A stretch of DNA of 37,725 bases from Thermoplasmata archaeon. Its GTDB lineage: Archaea; Thermoplasmatota; Thermoplasmata; Thermoplasmatales; Thermoplasmataceae. Where the stretch lies: assembly GCA_015520045.1 (NCBI GenBank), contig WAQW01000051.1, forward strand, positions 1 to 37,725, read 5' to 3'. This document shows, piece after piece, positions 1 to 8,138 of the stretch; the first letter of the stretch is position 1; every line of letters begins with the position of its first letter. The notes beneath the pieces were generated by a model. The model did not search any database, was not told the DNA's origin, and saw nothing but the letters and a program-made list of their open reading frames with translations. A program made the translations under genes and the position numbers.

Positions 1-126
1 ATTGCCACTCATGTTAATGGAATATATGGATGCAGCATAGGCACCCGCAACAATGATTGCTGAAGATATAATGGCAAACAGAATCCTCCTTCTCCCGGGA
101 TCAGAGGGGATTTTCCACCTCACCAT
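1..126 (-). CDS. N-terminus of a membrane or exported protein (cut by window edge)
   Basis: Only the first 42 codons are in the window. The frame opens with ATG at 126 and reads a short basic stretch (MVRWKIPSDPGRRR) followed by about 20 hydrophobic residues rich in Ala and Ile. This is the shape of a signal peptide or first transmembrane anchor. A TATA-like element lies 155-166, which would give an almost leaderless mRNA. The decayed insertion sequence ends about 50 bases upstream, close behind that promoter. The function cannot be named from this piece. Confidence 0.55.
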   Translation of the reverse strand, partial: MVRWKIPSDPGRRRILFAIISSAIIVAGAYAASIYSINMSGN

Positions 127-154
127 TTTAGATCAGAGATATACATGATTTGCA

Positions 155-166
155 GGTATATATATC
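155..166 (-). promoter_or_regulatory. TATA element for the truncated gene at the left edge
   Basis: On the minus strand the sequence reads GATATATATACC. Its centre is about 34 bases before the ATG at 126, so transcription would start within about ten bases of the start codon. The inserted element's presumed left end at 175 lies directly behind it. Confidence 0.45.
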
Positions 167-174
167 GATTTTCC

Positions 175-1355
175 GACATTGTCAAGTTCCGGCTGATAAG
201 TATCAGTGATACCAGTAGGATATCCTCAGCGACCCTTCTTTTATCTTAACCCAGTGTTTCAGCAGCCATGACTGGATGGAGAAATGCTATTCTGCCTTGT
301 CTGAGATCTTCTCCACCCGTGGATACTAAAGATGCATGAATACCTCTTTCCGATGCTTTTTGACAGAACTGAGGAAACCGAAAATTATAATGTCCTCACC
401 GTAAAGGCTCATGATCTTATCCAGAATTGTCTCAACAATCTCCTCGTCGTTCCTGCCTTCGGTGAGCCTCATGATCGCATCCCGGTTCTTTCCCAGTTTG
501 TCCAGATTTGTTTTATTCTAGAAGAACGTGTACCTGATCATACGCTCTGCTATGTCAAGTTCTCCTTCCTTCCCTGAATAGGCTATCCTGTGCGCGAGAT
601 CCTTATCGATGTGGAAGAGGCACCTCTACCTTCTTATGCGTATGCTCAGTCTTTCCGGTACCGTTCCAAGACGGATTCGTAATGGTACCAGTCTGTTGTG
701 ATGAATATCTACTTCGGGATGGCAAATCTCTGGAGTGCCCTGTATTTCTCCATTCCGTTAATACATGCGTACTGCTCTTCATGCACGAAATATCCGGAAG
801 AATGCATAACCACGTCCGGTGGGGAAGGAACATATTTCCTGATGGTTTCATATGATATGATCACGTTACCGAGAAGCGGAAGAGGTCTGCTGCCTTCCTC
901 ATAGATGTTTTCACTCTTATTTTGAGACTCTTTTCCCTGACATCGTCAGGGTAGGTAGTGCTTTCCACGACCGTAGTTCGACGGACGTGCAACGAATGAA
1001 TATCTGCAGTCATTGCGGATATAATTCTGAACCCTGAACACTGTACCATTCTCCATGGTCCTGAGGCATGTTCTTTTTCTAACCACATTCTTTGAGCGGC
1101 ATTTATGGCAAGCTGGATTCATGAAGCTGATGAGATCGTTTTCCTTGAGTTAGATGTCCATCACAGGGATGTTGTTAACCAGAAAGAGAGGAGGAGAATC
1201 CACTGAGGCATAATCGTCAAGATGTGTGGAGATCCTCCTGAACTCAGTGTAGGGCGCCTTCCTCAGTCGCATGTAAATGAATGTTTCCGCCATATTTCAT
1301 GATTTCGGTTGTGAACTGCAAATCCTTAAAAAATCAACTAAATTTTGACAATCTC
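175..1355 (-). mobile_element. Decayed insertion sequence with short matching ends
   Basis: A transposase pseudogene fills this stretch. The left boundary carries GACATTGTCAA (175-185). The right boundary carries TTGACAATCTC (1345-1355), whose reverse complement GAGATTGTCAA matches the left end in 10 of 11 positions. The left copy overlaps the transposase stop codon, as often seen in compact insertion sequences. No target duplication could be confirmed by eye, so the exact ends are an inference. Confidence 0.45.
182..1293 (-). pseudogene. Transposase pseudogene (DDE type, archaeal)
   Basis: The minus strand encodes one protein broken across frames by stops and frameshifts. Following it from ATG 1293, frame pieces include MAETFIYMRLRKAPYTEFRR, then a zinc-finger-like CHKCRSKNVVRKRTCLRTMENG, then SSGYFVHEEQYACINGMEKY, then IFITTDWYHYESVLERYRK (the ITTD/WYHYE region typical of the DDE core). 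It closes with KHRKEVFMH, SDKAE-HFSIQSWLLKHWVK and RISYWYH-YLSAGT before the TGA at 182-184. At least four in-frame stops (for example TAG after RFAIPK and TGA after SYWYH) and several frame changes show it is dead. The intact protein would have been about 370 residues, and neighbouring short open frames on both strands are by-products of it. Confidence 0.75.
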
Positions 1356-1431
1356 CCAGTCTGAGAACTTCTCCCAAATAGGAAGTAAAACATCAGATGA
1401 TGGGATCACCTCAATATACCACGACAGATTT

Positions 1432-1632
1432 TTAATCAATAAGCATTAAGGAGATGGGTGATTTATGGTCAGGTTTTAGGACCTTACCATAGAATTCCTC
1501 TACAAAGCTAATTGACACACCAGAGATAGTTTGTTTAACTATTTTCTGTGCCATATTTTTGAGCATACTCATACACACACGATCCAGAAGAGAGCCATTC
1601 AGAATATTATATAATATTTCAAAAGGAAGAGA
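1432..1632 (-). pseudogene. Coding remnant or possible 46-residue small protein
   Basis: The minus strand is open for 67 codons between a TGA at 1633-1635 and a TAA at 1432-1434. The translation has natural-looking composition, for example FEILYNILNGSLLDRVCMSM and ISFVEEFYGKVLKPDHKSP. There is no start codon at the head of the frame. The first ATG is at 1572, which would leave 46 residues. A strong TATA-like TATTATATAAT lies about 1602-1612, so a short expressed gene is possible. A C-terminal fragment of a gene destroyed by insertion is equally possible. I do not recognise the family. Confidence 0.25.
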
Positions 1633-1750
1633 TCATGAACGATAGTACACCATTCTGCACCTGTTATTTATATTGTTTACCCGTCCTAGCTATTTCCTAT
1701 GGTATGATCCCACACAAATCCACCTCACAACACTTAAGTAGTGATTACTT

Positions 1751-1766
1751 ATGTCGAATTCGACAT
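1751..1766. promoter_or_regulatory. 16-bp perfect palindrome, putative operator
   Basis: ATGTCGAATTCGACAT is a perfect 16-bp dyad. It lies just upstream of the AT-rich promoter-like ATAAATTTATT (1783-1793) of the ABC exporter that starts at 1833. A palindrome of this length next to an efflux-type operon fits a homodimeric repressor site, but no regulator gene is adjacent. Confidence 0.5.
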
Positions 1767-1832
1767 TAACAAAAGTCTGACCATAAATTTATTGCAAAAA
1801 TATAGTGCGTTGGGGGGAGTAGTATAGGTAGT

Positions 1833-2825
1833 ATGGAATCCATCATAACAACCGAGAATCTGACAAAGATCTATAGGGGTTCTATTAAAGCCGTTGATAG
1901 TTTAACCGTCCAGATACGGAAGGGTGAGGTTTATGGTATACTCGGCCCAAACGGAGCTGGAAAAACCACGTTTATAGGGATGCTGACCACCAGAGTGACG
2001 CCAACATCGGGAAGAGCCACCGTTGCAGGGCTTGATATTCTTAAAGAATCATTGAAAGTGAGAAAGAGGATAGGAGTTGTGCCACAAGATCTCACTACTG
2101 ATGAGGATCTGACAGGTTACGAGAACCTTAAGTTAGTTTCAAGGTTTTATGATATAACCGCCAATGAAGCAAACCGCAGGATAGATCAGTTACTAAACAT
2201 GGTGCAACTCCAAAAGCATTCGCACAGGCGTGTGAAAACCTATTCCGGCGGGATGAGAAAGAGGTTAGAACTAATTGTTGGTCTGGTTAATGATCCGGAG
2301 ATCCTTTTTCTGGATGAGCCTACCCTCGGTCTTGACGTTAACACGAGAATGCAGATGTGGGAATACATACGCGACCTGAGAAAAAGGCTGGATGTCACGA
2401 TAATCCTTACGAGCCACTATCTTGAGGAGATTGATGCCCTTGCGGATCGTGTGTCCATTATGGACAACGGTAAGATTCTTGTTACCGATACACCGTCAAA
2501 CCTGAAAAATTCCATGAAGGAAGACTACATAACGATAACGTTCGCCTCCCCTGATGATCTTAAGCTTGGAGAGAAATTCTTCTCCAATAATGAGAAAAGA
2601 TTCTCGGGAATTAATACGCTAAGAGTAAAAGTTCCCAATTCAGACGAGACCATGCCCGATCTCATCAACTACTTTTCATCCCACTCTGTTAAGATTACCA
2701 GAATAACCATACAGAAACCCACACTTGATGAGGTTTTTCTTGAATACACAGGTAGAAGCCTAAGGGATGAGGAGAGGGGCGATGCCAGAAAGAGTATGTT
2801 CACTATAGGGAGGTTGAGGCGTTGA
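1833..2825 (+). CDS. ABC exporter ATP-binding protein, DrrA-like
   Basis: This 330-residue protein is the cytoplasmic ATPase of a two-component ABC-2 exporter. It has Walker A GPNGAGKTT (38-46), a signature YSGGM (137-141) and Walker B ILFLDEP with the catalytic Asp-Glu at 161-162. The last third is the extra C-terminal domain usual in DrrA, CcmA and NatA-type subunits. The start is ATG 1833, preceded by a strong GGGGGGAG Shine-Dalgarno. The stop codon overlaps the TTG start of the permease (TTGA), so the two are translationally coupled. Drug, lipid or peptide export is typical of the family, but the substrate cannot be told here. Confidence 0.9.
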   Translation: MESIITTENLTKIYRGSIKAVDSLTVQIRKGEVYGILGPNGAGKTTFIGMLTTRVTPTSGRATVAGLDILKESLKVRKRIGVVPQDLTTDEDLTGYENLKLVSRFYDITANEANRRIDQLLNMVQLQKHSHRRVKTYSGGMRKRLELIVGLVNDPEILFLDEPTLGLDVNTRMQMWEYIRDLRKRLDVTIILTSHYLEEIDALADRVSIMDNGKILVTDTPSNLKNSMKEDYITITFASPDDLKLGEKFFSNNEKRFSGINTLRVKVPNSDETMPDLINYFSSHSVKITRITIQKPTLDEVFLEYTGRSLRDEERGDARKSMFTIGRLRR

Positions 2826-3607
2826 GTGGACTCATCCCTCTCACCTCCCGGGAACTGATCAGGTGGTACAGGAATCCCGTATCCCTCATAACGGGGCTTA
2901 TTCAACCATTTTTCTGGATCGCTCTGTTTGGAAGCGCTCTCGGGCGTTTTCCGACAATATTTCTTCAGGGCGCTCCAAACTACATTACTTATATCATTGG
3001 TGGAGTTCTCTCAATAACATCTGTGTTCACGGCAATGTTCTCCGGTGTGAACATCATCTTCGATAGGAGGCTCGGCCCCCTAGGTCGGTACCTTTCATCA
3101 CCCATCAGGAGAAGTTCTATCGTGTTCTCCAAGATATTCTCGTCCACACTCAGAATCCTGGTCCAGGTGGCAATACTCATTTTCGCCGCCATGATTCTTC
3201 CAAACGGCCTGCGATTTGAGAACGGGTTCTCACTCTTTGACTCAGCTGTTCTGATCACGGCGGTCGTTCTTCTAGCTCTGATCTTCTCCTCCCTTTTCAG
3301 CATCATTGCGATCAGGGTAACGAGGATGGAGACGATATTCGGCATACTAAATCTCGTAAATCTACCCCTGATATTTGTCAGCTATGCCATGTTTCCGCCG
3401 GGGATCATGGCCGGGTGGATCAACAGCATCGCCAAGTACAACCCTGTATCCTGGTCGTCAGAGGCTATTCGGACGGTTATAATCAACGGCACGCTCACAG
3501 GAAGCCAATTGGCCAACGTAGGGCTCTGGTTATTATATTTAACTATTCTTGCCGCGTCACTGATCATCCTGACATATGTGATCTCTGAAAGGGGAATAAG
3601 AGACTGA
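2822..3607 (+). CDS. ABC-2 type exporter permease, DrrB-like
   Basis: This 261-residue polytopic membrane protein has about six hydrophobic segments. It carries the ABC-2 hallmarks: an N-terminal amphipathic stretch (SRELIRWYRNPVSL), the central RLGPLGRYLSSPIRRSSI loop, and a segment near the C-terminus ending in Pro-rich MFPPGIMAGWI before the last helix. It pairs with the upstream ATPase through a four-base overlap. The TTG start at 2822 is supported by GGGAGG at 2808-2813, eight bases upstream. The gene ends just before a convergent DUF488 gene. Confidence 0.88.
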   Translation: MSGLIPLTSRELIRWYRNPVSLITGLIQPFFWIALFGSALGRFPTIFLQGAPNYITYIIGGVLSITSVFTAMFSGVNIIFDRRLGPLGRYLSSPIRRSSIVFSKIFSSTLRILVQVAILIFAAMILPNGLRFENGFSLFDSAVLITAVVLLALIFSSLFSIIAIRVTRMETIFGILNLVNLPLIFVSYAMFPPGIMAGWINSIAKYNPVSWSSEAIRTVIINGTLTGSQLANVGLWLLYLTILAASLIILTYVISERGIRD

Positions 3608-3621
3608 GAATAACTAACAAA

Positions 3622-3975
3622 TTATTTCCTGTTCATCGATAAAAGCGCTCTCAGGACCACAGCATTGTTCATCTCTCTATTCCTGGATGCAAAAAGGAGG
3701 GTGACGTCCTGGTTGCTGCATATCTTTCTCAGCTCCCTGAATTCAGGGGTGTTAACGATCTCTTCTTCATATCGTTTTGCGAACTCCTCCCACCTTGACG
3801 GATCATGAGCAAACCATCTCCTGAGATCCGGGGAGGGGGCGATATTTTTCATCCACAAATCTATTTTTGCATCTTCTTTCTTGAGACCGCGGGGCCAGAG
3901 TCTATCGACGAGCACCCTCAGGCCATCTGATTGAGACGGGGGATCATAAACCCTCTTGATCCTCAACGAAACCAC
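3622..3975 (-). CDS. DUF488 family protein (YeaO-like)
   Basis: This 117-residue soluble protein shows the DUF488 hallmarks: an N-terminal RIKRVYDPP, the block VLVDRLWPRGLKKEDAKID, then LRRWFAHDPSRWEEFAKRY, and a C-terminal VTLLFASR. The family is widespread and biochemically undefined. The start is GTG at 3975, with a TATTC-type promoter element about 24 bases upstream, which suggests a leaderless transcript. It converges on the ABC exporter with only 14 bases between the two stop codons, so it is probably transcribed alone. Confidence 0.85.
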   Translation of the reverse strand: MVSLRIKRVYDPPSQSDGLRVLVDRLWPRGLKKEDAKIDLWMKNIAPSPDLRRWFAHDPSRWEEFAKRYEEEIVNTPEFRELRKICSNQDVTLLFASRNREMNNAVVLRALLSMNRK

Positions 3976-4147
3976 GGACTTATATGAATTCTGAATAAAT
4001 TAAGATTATCTAGGGAGAATATCTCTTTCTAAGAGTTCCATCACACATCACACGGCAATCAATGAAGATAAAGTTAGAATAATTCAGCCTGAACACTGCG
4101 AGAAGCACAATAAATTTATTTATGGTAGAATGATGGGGTGAGCAAGC

Positions 4148-4411
4148 ATGGATAGAAAACTGGCTGGGCAGCCTTCAAAATCGCTTGAGCGGGATCACGT
4201 TGAGAAGAGAGGTGGGTTTACCATCTTCTCGTTTTACAGGTTCTTTGGCCTGATACTCATATCTATACCACTCGGATTTTATGTGGTCTGGAACATCCTT
4301 TACAATGACTGGGGCGATATAGGAATGTATTCATTTGTGGCGCCTGTAACCATCTTTGGCATTCTCTTCGTTGCCCTCGGTTTTGAAAAAGAGAATGAAT
4401 CAAAGGCATGA
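4148..4411 (+). CDS. Small two-helix membrane protein
   Basis: This is an 87-residue protein with a charged N-terminus of about 25 residues and two predicted membrane helices (roughly 29-51 and 59-79). It ends in a short charged tail (EKENESKA). A GGGGTGAG Shine-Dalgarno ends about seven bases before the ATG. I do not recognise the family. It lies tail to tail with the VirB4-like operon, 59 bases from that operon's last gene. A role in the same machine is possible but unsupported, since it is on the opposite strand. Confidence 0.65.
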   Translation: MDRKLAGQPSKSLERDHVEKRGGFTIFSFYRFFGLILISIPLGFYVVWNILYNDWGDIGMYSFVAPVTIFGILFVALGFEKENESKA

Positions 4412-4470
4412 CGCTTAAGAGATAGATGCGTATTCCATCCTGATGGGTTATTCTTTATTTCGCTTATCTA

Positions 4471-6723
4471 TCACGAAAGTTCCTGAGGGGTAGATATTAT
4501 TTTTACTGGATAGGAGCGGGATCCGGATATTCTGACACACTCCGAGTATGAGGCGCCTTTCCCACCTCTGAGACCCCGTAGAAATGCATTCCCGGGAATA
4601 AGGTCTCCAAAGAGTGCAGAAAGTTCATCGCTATCAAGTTTGTTTCTGAATAGAAAAATTTCAGCGCTATTGTTTATCATGCTAAGAGAGTAAGTGCTCC
4701 TGCGAAAATCGGAAAAATTCTGCGTTACGTTTATTATGGACGTTCCAAAATGCCGCGAGTTACGGACCATCTGATCCATCACCCTTACAGTTTGACCCTG
4801 ATCAAGGAAGAGGTGCGCTTCATCTACAATGATTGCCTTTGCATCACCTCCTGAACTCATCCATTCGTACGAGAAGGACGCAATCTGAAGAAGCTGAATT
4901 TCACGAGATATGCTGTCACCTGATGAGAGCCTCACAACAGTTAGATCCTGACCGGGATCCAGGTTCACAGGTCTGATAAAGTAGTTGGATATTGCATAAT
5001 CTATGAGGTCGCCATACAGACCTGACTTCTGCTTTAAGCCAAGCAATATGTCCCTGATATCCCTGACCCCTGAGGAAATGAATGAAGCTACAAGCGACTG
5101 TATGTGGTTGTAATCATCTGGATCTAGATCCAGAATTCTTTTCAGTAGCGATGTTAGATTATTCAGGAGATCAGAAGATGCTGAATCAGGCAATACGGGA
5201 TAATCACCAGCCGAGAGATCAATGATGCCTGTGTTTCCGGGAAAATAATCTGGATCATATTCGTGCAGAGGATCAATTATCAATACCCTTCTGAATACCC
5301 CTGCCTGAATTCCACGTCTGGCAATGAGTTTCACCAGATGAGTTTTCCCGGAACCCGTTTCACCGACCACGAGCATATTGAATGAATGCCCGGAGAAAGG
5401 TGATAGGTATTCGCCTTTTCCCGTCACACCGTTAAGTCCAATCAGGATCCCAACACTGTCTGCGGGCTCAAAGAAGCCCGGGAGGATACACGAAAGGTTC
5501 TCAGAACTTGAAATATAAGGGTATCCTGAATCACCCAATGGCATCAATCGCTCGATCTTCTTTCTGTTTAGATATTCAGTGACCTTGATCCTGAAGCCCA
5601 TGAATTCTAAAGCTGCACTTATACGCCTGTATCTCCTGGAGAGTTCTATAGGGCTGTCTGCACTAATTAAGATGGTGAGAGAGCCCTTTATCAGCGGCAC
5701 TCCCGCCGTTTCAAGTGAGGATGAGATCTTCCTGAGTTCATGAAGCTGCCGGGTGGCCTGTTTTCTTCCGGTGTCAGGAAGTCCACCAAGTTTCAAGTCT
5801 GACGATCTTTCAGCGATCATCGATCTGAGAATTCTTTCCGCCCTGTTTTTTGGCAGCACGTTTCCGTGAAAAAGTACATAACAGGGGAAATTAAGAGAGT
5901 CAATTTCCTGGGAAAGATAGCCAGCATTTCCTGATCCATAATCCGTTATCTCGATCCCCATATAGTAGTGGACACCAAGCTTGAAGTATTTTCTTCCGCA
6001 TCTGCAGGGAATGTATAGCTGAGGCGAGCTGGGCTTTGCGGGAAGAATATATCCAAAAAGATCTTCCAGTGAGGCGGGTTCAATCCTTATCCCCCGGGAG
6101 ACCTCCCTTATCTTTTCTGCGCTGGCACTCAAAGATAATATAGCATCTTCCGTCGTGTTCCTCGCCTCCAGAACGATGAACGAAGCGTTCGATACCGATC
6201 CCTCCTCTATTCTCCTCTTCATTTCGAAGTAATCCCCAGTACTTTTATTACCTTCATAACTGGTCACACGGGTGCTTGTTATGGGTGTGGATATTACTGA
6301 AAAGCCGCATTCTATACGCTTCAGAATCTCTTCAATGATATCACATTGAAGTTTTCTCTCTGATGATGTGGCACCTACCCTCCGCGGTGCTATGAGCTTC
6401 AGTGGAAGATAAAGCTTACCGCGGTATGTGTAAAAGTAATTGTCGCCTCTCTTTACTGCTGATATCCTAATCTTCAGGTCTCCCGCCCTTCCCGAAATAT
6501 AAAATGAGATCAAGCGCCATAGTATCATAAGCAGGGGCTCAGAATTGATCCGGAGGGCTCCGAGAAAGAATAACATTGCGGCCGGAATCAGTGCCATATC
6601 ACCGATGAACTTTCCTAGCAGGGTTGCGGTGATAACCGACACCACGAGTAAAAGAAGAATTCTCACCAGAGATTTATGTTGATAACCCCTGTAAGCGTAA
6701 GGATTCGAATTTAAACTATTCAT
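4471..6723 (-). CDS. VirB4/HerA-like ATPase (CedB-like candidate)
   Basis: This 750-residue protein would power DNA or protein transfer across the membrane. Two hydrophobic helices near the N-terminus (about 20-58) are followed by a long mixed region and then a RecA-like motor. Walker A GETGSGKT is at 454-461, Walker B IIVDEAHLF at 631-639 (Asp634, Glu635), an arginine-rich RNSRHFGTS segment at 654-662, and the sensor TQN at 667-669 typical of VirB4, HerA and TraC ATPases. The N-terminal hairpin resembles a VirB3-type fusion or the membrane anchor of crenarchaeal CedB. The start overlaps the stop of the seven-helix gene by four bases (ATGA). Whether it is truly CedB needs a profile or structure comparison; a generic VirB4 ATPase is the safe reading. 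Confidence 0.85.
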   Translation of the reverse strand: MNSLNSNPYAYRGYQHKSLVRILLLLVVSVITATLLGKFIGDMALIPAAMLFFLGALRINSEPLLMILWRLISFYISGRAGDLKIRISAVKRGDNYFYTYRGKLYLPLKLIAPRRVGATSSERKLQCDIIEEILKRIECGFSVISTPITSTRVTSYEGNKSTGDYFEMKRRIEEGSVSNASFIVLEARNTTEDAILSLSASAEKIREVSRGIRIEPASLEDLFGYILPAKPSSPQLYIPCRCGRKYFKLGVHYYMGIEITDYGSGNAGYLSQEIDSLNFPCYVLFHGNVLPKNRAERILRSMIAERSSDLKLGGLPDTGRKQATRQLHELRKISSSLETAGVPLIKGSLTILISADSPIELSRRYRRISAALEFMGFRIKVTEYLNRKKIERLMPLGDSGYPYISSSENLSCILPGFFEPADSVGILIGLNGVTGKGEYLSPFSGHSFNMLVVGETGSGKTHLVKLIARRGIQAGVFRRVLIIDPLHEYDPDYFPGNTGIIDLSAGDYPVLPDSASSDLLNNLTSLLKRILDLDPDDYNHIQSLVASFISSGVRDIRDILLGLKQKSGLYGDLIDYAISNYFIRPVNLDPGQDLTVVRLSSGDSISREIQLLQIASFSYEWMSSGGDAKAIIVDEAHLFLDQGQTVRVMDQMVRNSRHFGTSIINVTQNFSDFRRSTYSLSMINNSAEIFLFRNKLDSDELSALFGDLIPGNAFLRGLRGGKGASYSECVRISGSRSYPVKIISTPQELS

Positions 6724-7745
6724 GGGCGATCACCTCCATATCTCCGGTAGTCGGAACCGATCGATTCCAGATGCTCCCACCTAACCTTTCCATCTCTGGT
6801 GATTGCCTCCACACCACGATCACTTTTACCCTGAAGGAACTCCTTTTCGGAAAAACCCGGCGGGAAATTGGGCTTGCTGTAAGAACGTACGAATGAGAAT
6901 GGTTGGGAACTGCTTAAATCAAACAGTGAGAGAACCGCACCCAGTGAAAAGGCTCTCTTCTCCCTCAGGAAGATTACGGGGATAATGGGTACCGATCCAA
7001 GAAGCGCAAGCTGCAGCGGAAAGTTAAAGGAGAACAGACTGGCCAGGTAGATCGGGACCAGCATTATGAAGGGGAGGGCTGTCATCTGGATCGTGAATAC
7101 CCAGAGATTGTAAGCATATCTGTCCAGACCGGGGACAATAAATAGAGCAGATATAAAAGGGAGAGTGATTATGAGAACAAGAAGAAGGGCTTCGCGTATC
7201 ATCAGCGTGCCGAGCATTGTTCCAGTTACCGTGAAAAGAGATGTCAACAGAAGAAAAGTCACCAGTTCGTTATTGATCCCGTTGAGGGAAGTGGGTAGCA
7301 GTGTCTTGCTGTTGAGCCCGAGAATTGAGGTGAGGGAATACCAGTTTAGGCCTGCGCTCTGCCATACAAGAGAATAGAGGGAATGCTCAAAAACCAGCAG
7401 ATATTTCATAATGTCAAAGGAGAAAATCATCACAGAAACCCCGGCAGCCAACCGCACCACATATCTAACAGGAGAAGGCGATTCATAGAGAGAATTAAGT
7501 GAGAGGAAAAGAATCGCGGAGATAGCTGCGATGAGTGCTATTATCTGCGCATCAATACCCGAGAAAAATGCAAACAGCGATACAAAGGAACTTTGACTGA
7601 GCTCCGGCTGCAAGTAAGCATTTGATGGTGATATCCCATACTGAGCTATCGCAAGCCACATTGTTGAAATGATATAGATATAAGCGTGATTAACGATAGC
7701 CACAGCAGCACCAAGGTACTGTGCGATCACGTTGATCGACAGCAT
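6720..7745 (-). CDS. Polytopic membrane protein, VirB6/CedA-like candidate
   Basis: This 341-residue protein has about seven hydrophobic segments (roughly 10-36, 62-85, 96-118, 160-181, 184-205, 213-238, 244-261) and a hydrophilic C-terminal tail of about 80 residues. The tail ends in a charged GSDYRRYGGDRP. The pattern, together with its place between a two-helix small protein and a VirB4-type ATPase, matches the channel component VirB6/TrbL of type IV secretion and CedA of crenarchaeal DNA import. The protein starts two bases after the upstream stop and overlaps the ATPase start, so the three subunits are coupled. Assignment is by topology and context, not by a sequence motif. Confidence 0.72.
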   Translation of the reverse strand: MLSINVIAQYLGAAVAIVNHAYIYIISTMWLAIAQYGISPSNAYLQPELSQSSFVSLFAFFSGIDAQIIALIAAISAILFLSLNSLYESPSPVRYVVRLAAGVSVMIFSFDIMKYLLVFEHSLYSLVWQSAGLNWYSLTSILGLNSKTLLPTSLNGINNELVTFLLLTSLFTVTGTMLGTLMIREALLLVLIITLPFISALFIVPGLDRYAYNLWVFTIQMTALPFIMLVPIYLASLFSFNFPLQLALLGSVPIIPVIFLREKRAFSLGAVLSLFDLSSSQPFSFVRSYSKPNFPPGFSEKEFLQGKSDRGVEAITRDGKVRWEHLESIGSDYRRYGGDRP

Positions 7746-7747
7746 AC

Positions 7748-8026
7748 CTATGAACCTGTGACTATGAATGTGAATATGGCGTAAAGTGCTCCACTTACGG
7801 CAAGTATATAAATGAAGGTGCCTATAACGGCATTCTTGAATCTGGATTTAGCTTCAAGCTTTTTTGATTCGTCAGAACTGAAAAATCCTATACCTATAGG
7901 AATCCAGAGAATCGCAATTACAATCGCGGAGACCGATATTATCAACTCGTATATTCTGTTGATCATCCCCTGTATCTGCAACTGAGTACCTATAACTGCA
8001 AGGGGAATTATTGCATTAATTACCAT
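7748..8026 (-). CDS. Two-helix small protein, VirB2/CedA1 pilin-like candidate
   Basis: I take the start at ATG 8026, giving 92 residues, because a TATA element at 8044-8055 would start transcription at that codon. An upstream start at 8074 would lie before the promoter. The product has two hydrophobic helices (about 24-49 and 66-88) joined by a short lysine-rich loop (SSDESKKLEAKSRFKN). This is the two-helix hairpin of VirB2 conjugative pilins and of the archaeal DNA-import pilins CedA1 and TedC. The first 20 residues are also rather hydrophobic. It is the first gene of the operon, where an abundant structural subunit would be expected. Confidence 0.7.
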   Translation of the reverse strand: MVINAIIPLAVIGTQLQIQGMINRIYELIISVSAIVIAILWIPIGIGFFSSDESKKLEAKSRFKNAVIGTFIYILAVSGALYAIFTFIVTGS

Positions 8027-8043
8027 TTTTCGTGATCTTATGG

Positions 8044-8055
8044 ATATATATAAAC
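8044..8055 (-). promoter_or_regulatory. TATA element of the VirB-like operon
   Basis: The minus strand reads GTTTATATATAT. Its centre is about 24 bases before ATG 8026, the expected distance for a leaderless archaeal mRNA. This also decides the start codon of the first gene. Confidence 0.6.
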
Positions 8056-8099
8056 GATGGGCGCTAAAACTCACAGAATTCGCAAAACATGGGCTTTCT

Positions 8100-8138
8100 C
8101 ATCTATCAAGGTTACGTGCACATCTCCTTTGATAGATG
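8100..8138. repeat. 10-bp inverted repeat upstream of the VirB-like operon
   Basis: CATCTATCAA (8100-8109) and its exact reverse complement TTGATAGATG (8129-8138) flank a 19-base spacer. With one bulged base the arms extend to 12. It lies 45-95 bases upstream of the operon's TATA box, and no gene occupies 8056-8302. It could be a regulator site or the tail structure of a transcript; the sequence does not decide. Confidence 0.45.

Noticed and set aside
332-1088. Several 60-85 codon open frames on both strands
   Set aside because: They are pieces or shadows of the decayed transposase, whose protein can be read across frames on the minus strand.
4148-4411. Small two-helix protein as a fourth subunit of the VirB-like machine
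   Set aside because: It has similar topology but is on the opposite strand with its own ribosome site, so there is no operon link. It is left as unknown.
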